From Planctomycetota bacterium (lineage in GTDB: Bacteria > Planctomycetota > Phycisphaerae > WQYP01), in assembly GCA_021828925.1 (NCBI GenBank), contig JAJZCT010000228.1, forward strand, positions 1-5,978: a stretch of 5,978 nt of DNA, written 5' to 3'. Shown piece by piece: positions 5,839 through 5,978 of the stretch (position 1 is its first letter; every line of letters starts with the position of its first letter). Below the pieces are notes generated by a model that was not told where the DNA came from, did no database searches, and saw only the letters and a list, made by a program, of their open reading frames with translations. The position numbers and the translations under genes were made by a program.

Positions 5839-5978
5839 ATGAGTAAAGACCCCGTCATTCGTGTACTGGTTGTGGACGATGAAATTGACCACGCCGATGC
5901 TTTAAGTGAAGCCGTCGCGCGCATCGGTTATGGCGTAAAACAGGCGCATAACCTCACCGATGCCAAACGTTATTTTGT
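5839..5978 (+). CDS. Response regulator, N-terminal receiver domain (partial, possibly NtrC type)
   Basis: Only the first 46 codons are in the window. The sequence RVLVVDDEIDHADALSEAVARIGYGVKQAHNLTDAKRYF is the first strand, acidic pocket (VVDDE) and first helix of a CheY-like receiver domain, followed by strand 2 and the start of helix 2. The phosphorylated Asp lies beyond the end. The DDEIDHADALSEAVARIGY wording resembles receivers of sigma54-activator (NtrC-type) regulators, but the output domain is not visible. ATG 5839 has no clear Shine-Dalgarno. An in-frame GTG at 5815 with GGAAAG five bases before it (5804-5809) is an alternative that would add eight residues. Confidence 0.85.
   Translation, partial: MSKDPVIRVLVVDDEIDHADALSEAVARIGYGVKQAHNLTDAKRYF

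Overview
The window is a stretch of bacterial chromosome of moderate G+C. It carries five complete genes and the 5' end of a sixth. I see no mobile element, CRISPR array, tRNA or rRNA. The best guess for the source is a planctomycete or close relative. This rests on two points recalled from memory rather than searched: a short single-span protein with a YSCSSCSDK...YLEKYSPQAKKA core like an uncharacterised family I associate with planctomycetes, and a Tat-exported C45-family hydrolase with an FPELFHCSGFAL core of a type common in that group.

Layout. Positions 1-348 are non-coding upstream DNA with short repeats and a good sigma70-like promoter (TTGACA at 275-280, TAAGAT at 299-304). A two-gene unit follows: a membrane-anchored LolA/LppX-like protein (349-1245), then, 13 nt on, a Tat-signal C45-family autoproteolytic amidohydrolase/acyltransferase (1259-2479). 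A 313-nt gap with a perfect 8-bp hairpin leads to the small CxxC protein (2793-3356). Its transcript probably ends 157 nt after the stop codon at a very clear intrinsic terminator (3514-3553).

A consensus -10 box (3629-3634) and a Shine-Dalgarno precede a ribBA-like riboflavin gene (3661-4821). It converges, with one base between stop codons, on a minus-strand single-span protein of unknown function (4823-5692). A divergent response-regulator gene, possibly of the NtrC type, starts at 5839 and runs off the end.

The most notable observation is in the RibBA-like protein. The N-terminal DHBP synthase domain looks largely intact. The C-terminal GTP cyclohydrolase II domain keeps its overall fold signature but has lost all three zinc-binding cysteines (now His270, Thr281, Ser283), the catalytic-loop Asp and the DTVEAN segment. 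It is probably a DHBP synthase fused to an inactive or repurposed cyclohydrolase-like domain. The other genes are envelope-directed: four of the five complete genes encode either a single membrane anchor or a Tat signal. The genes do not otherwise form an obvious common pathway.
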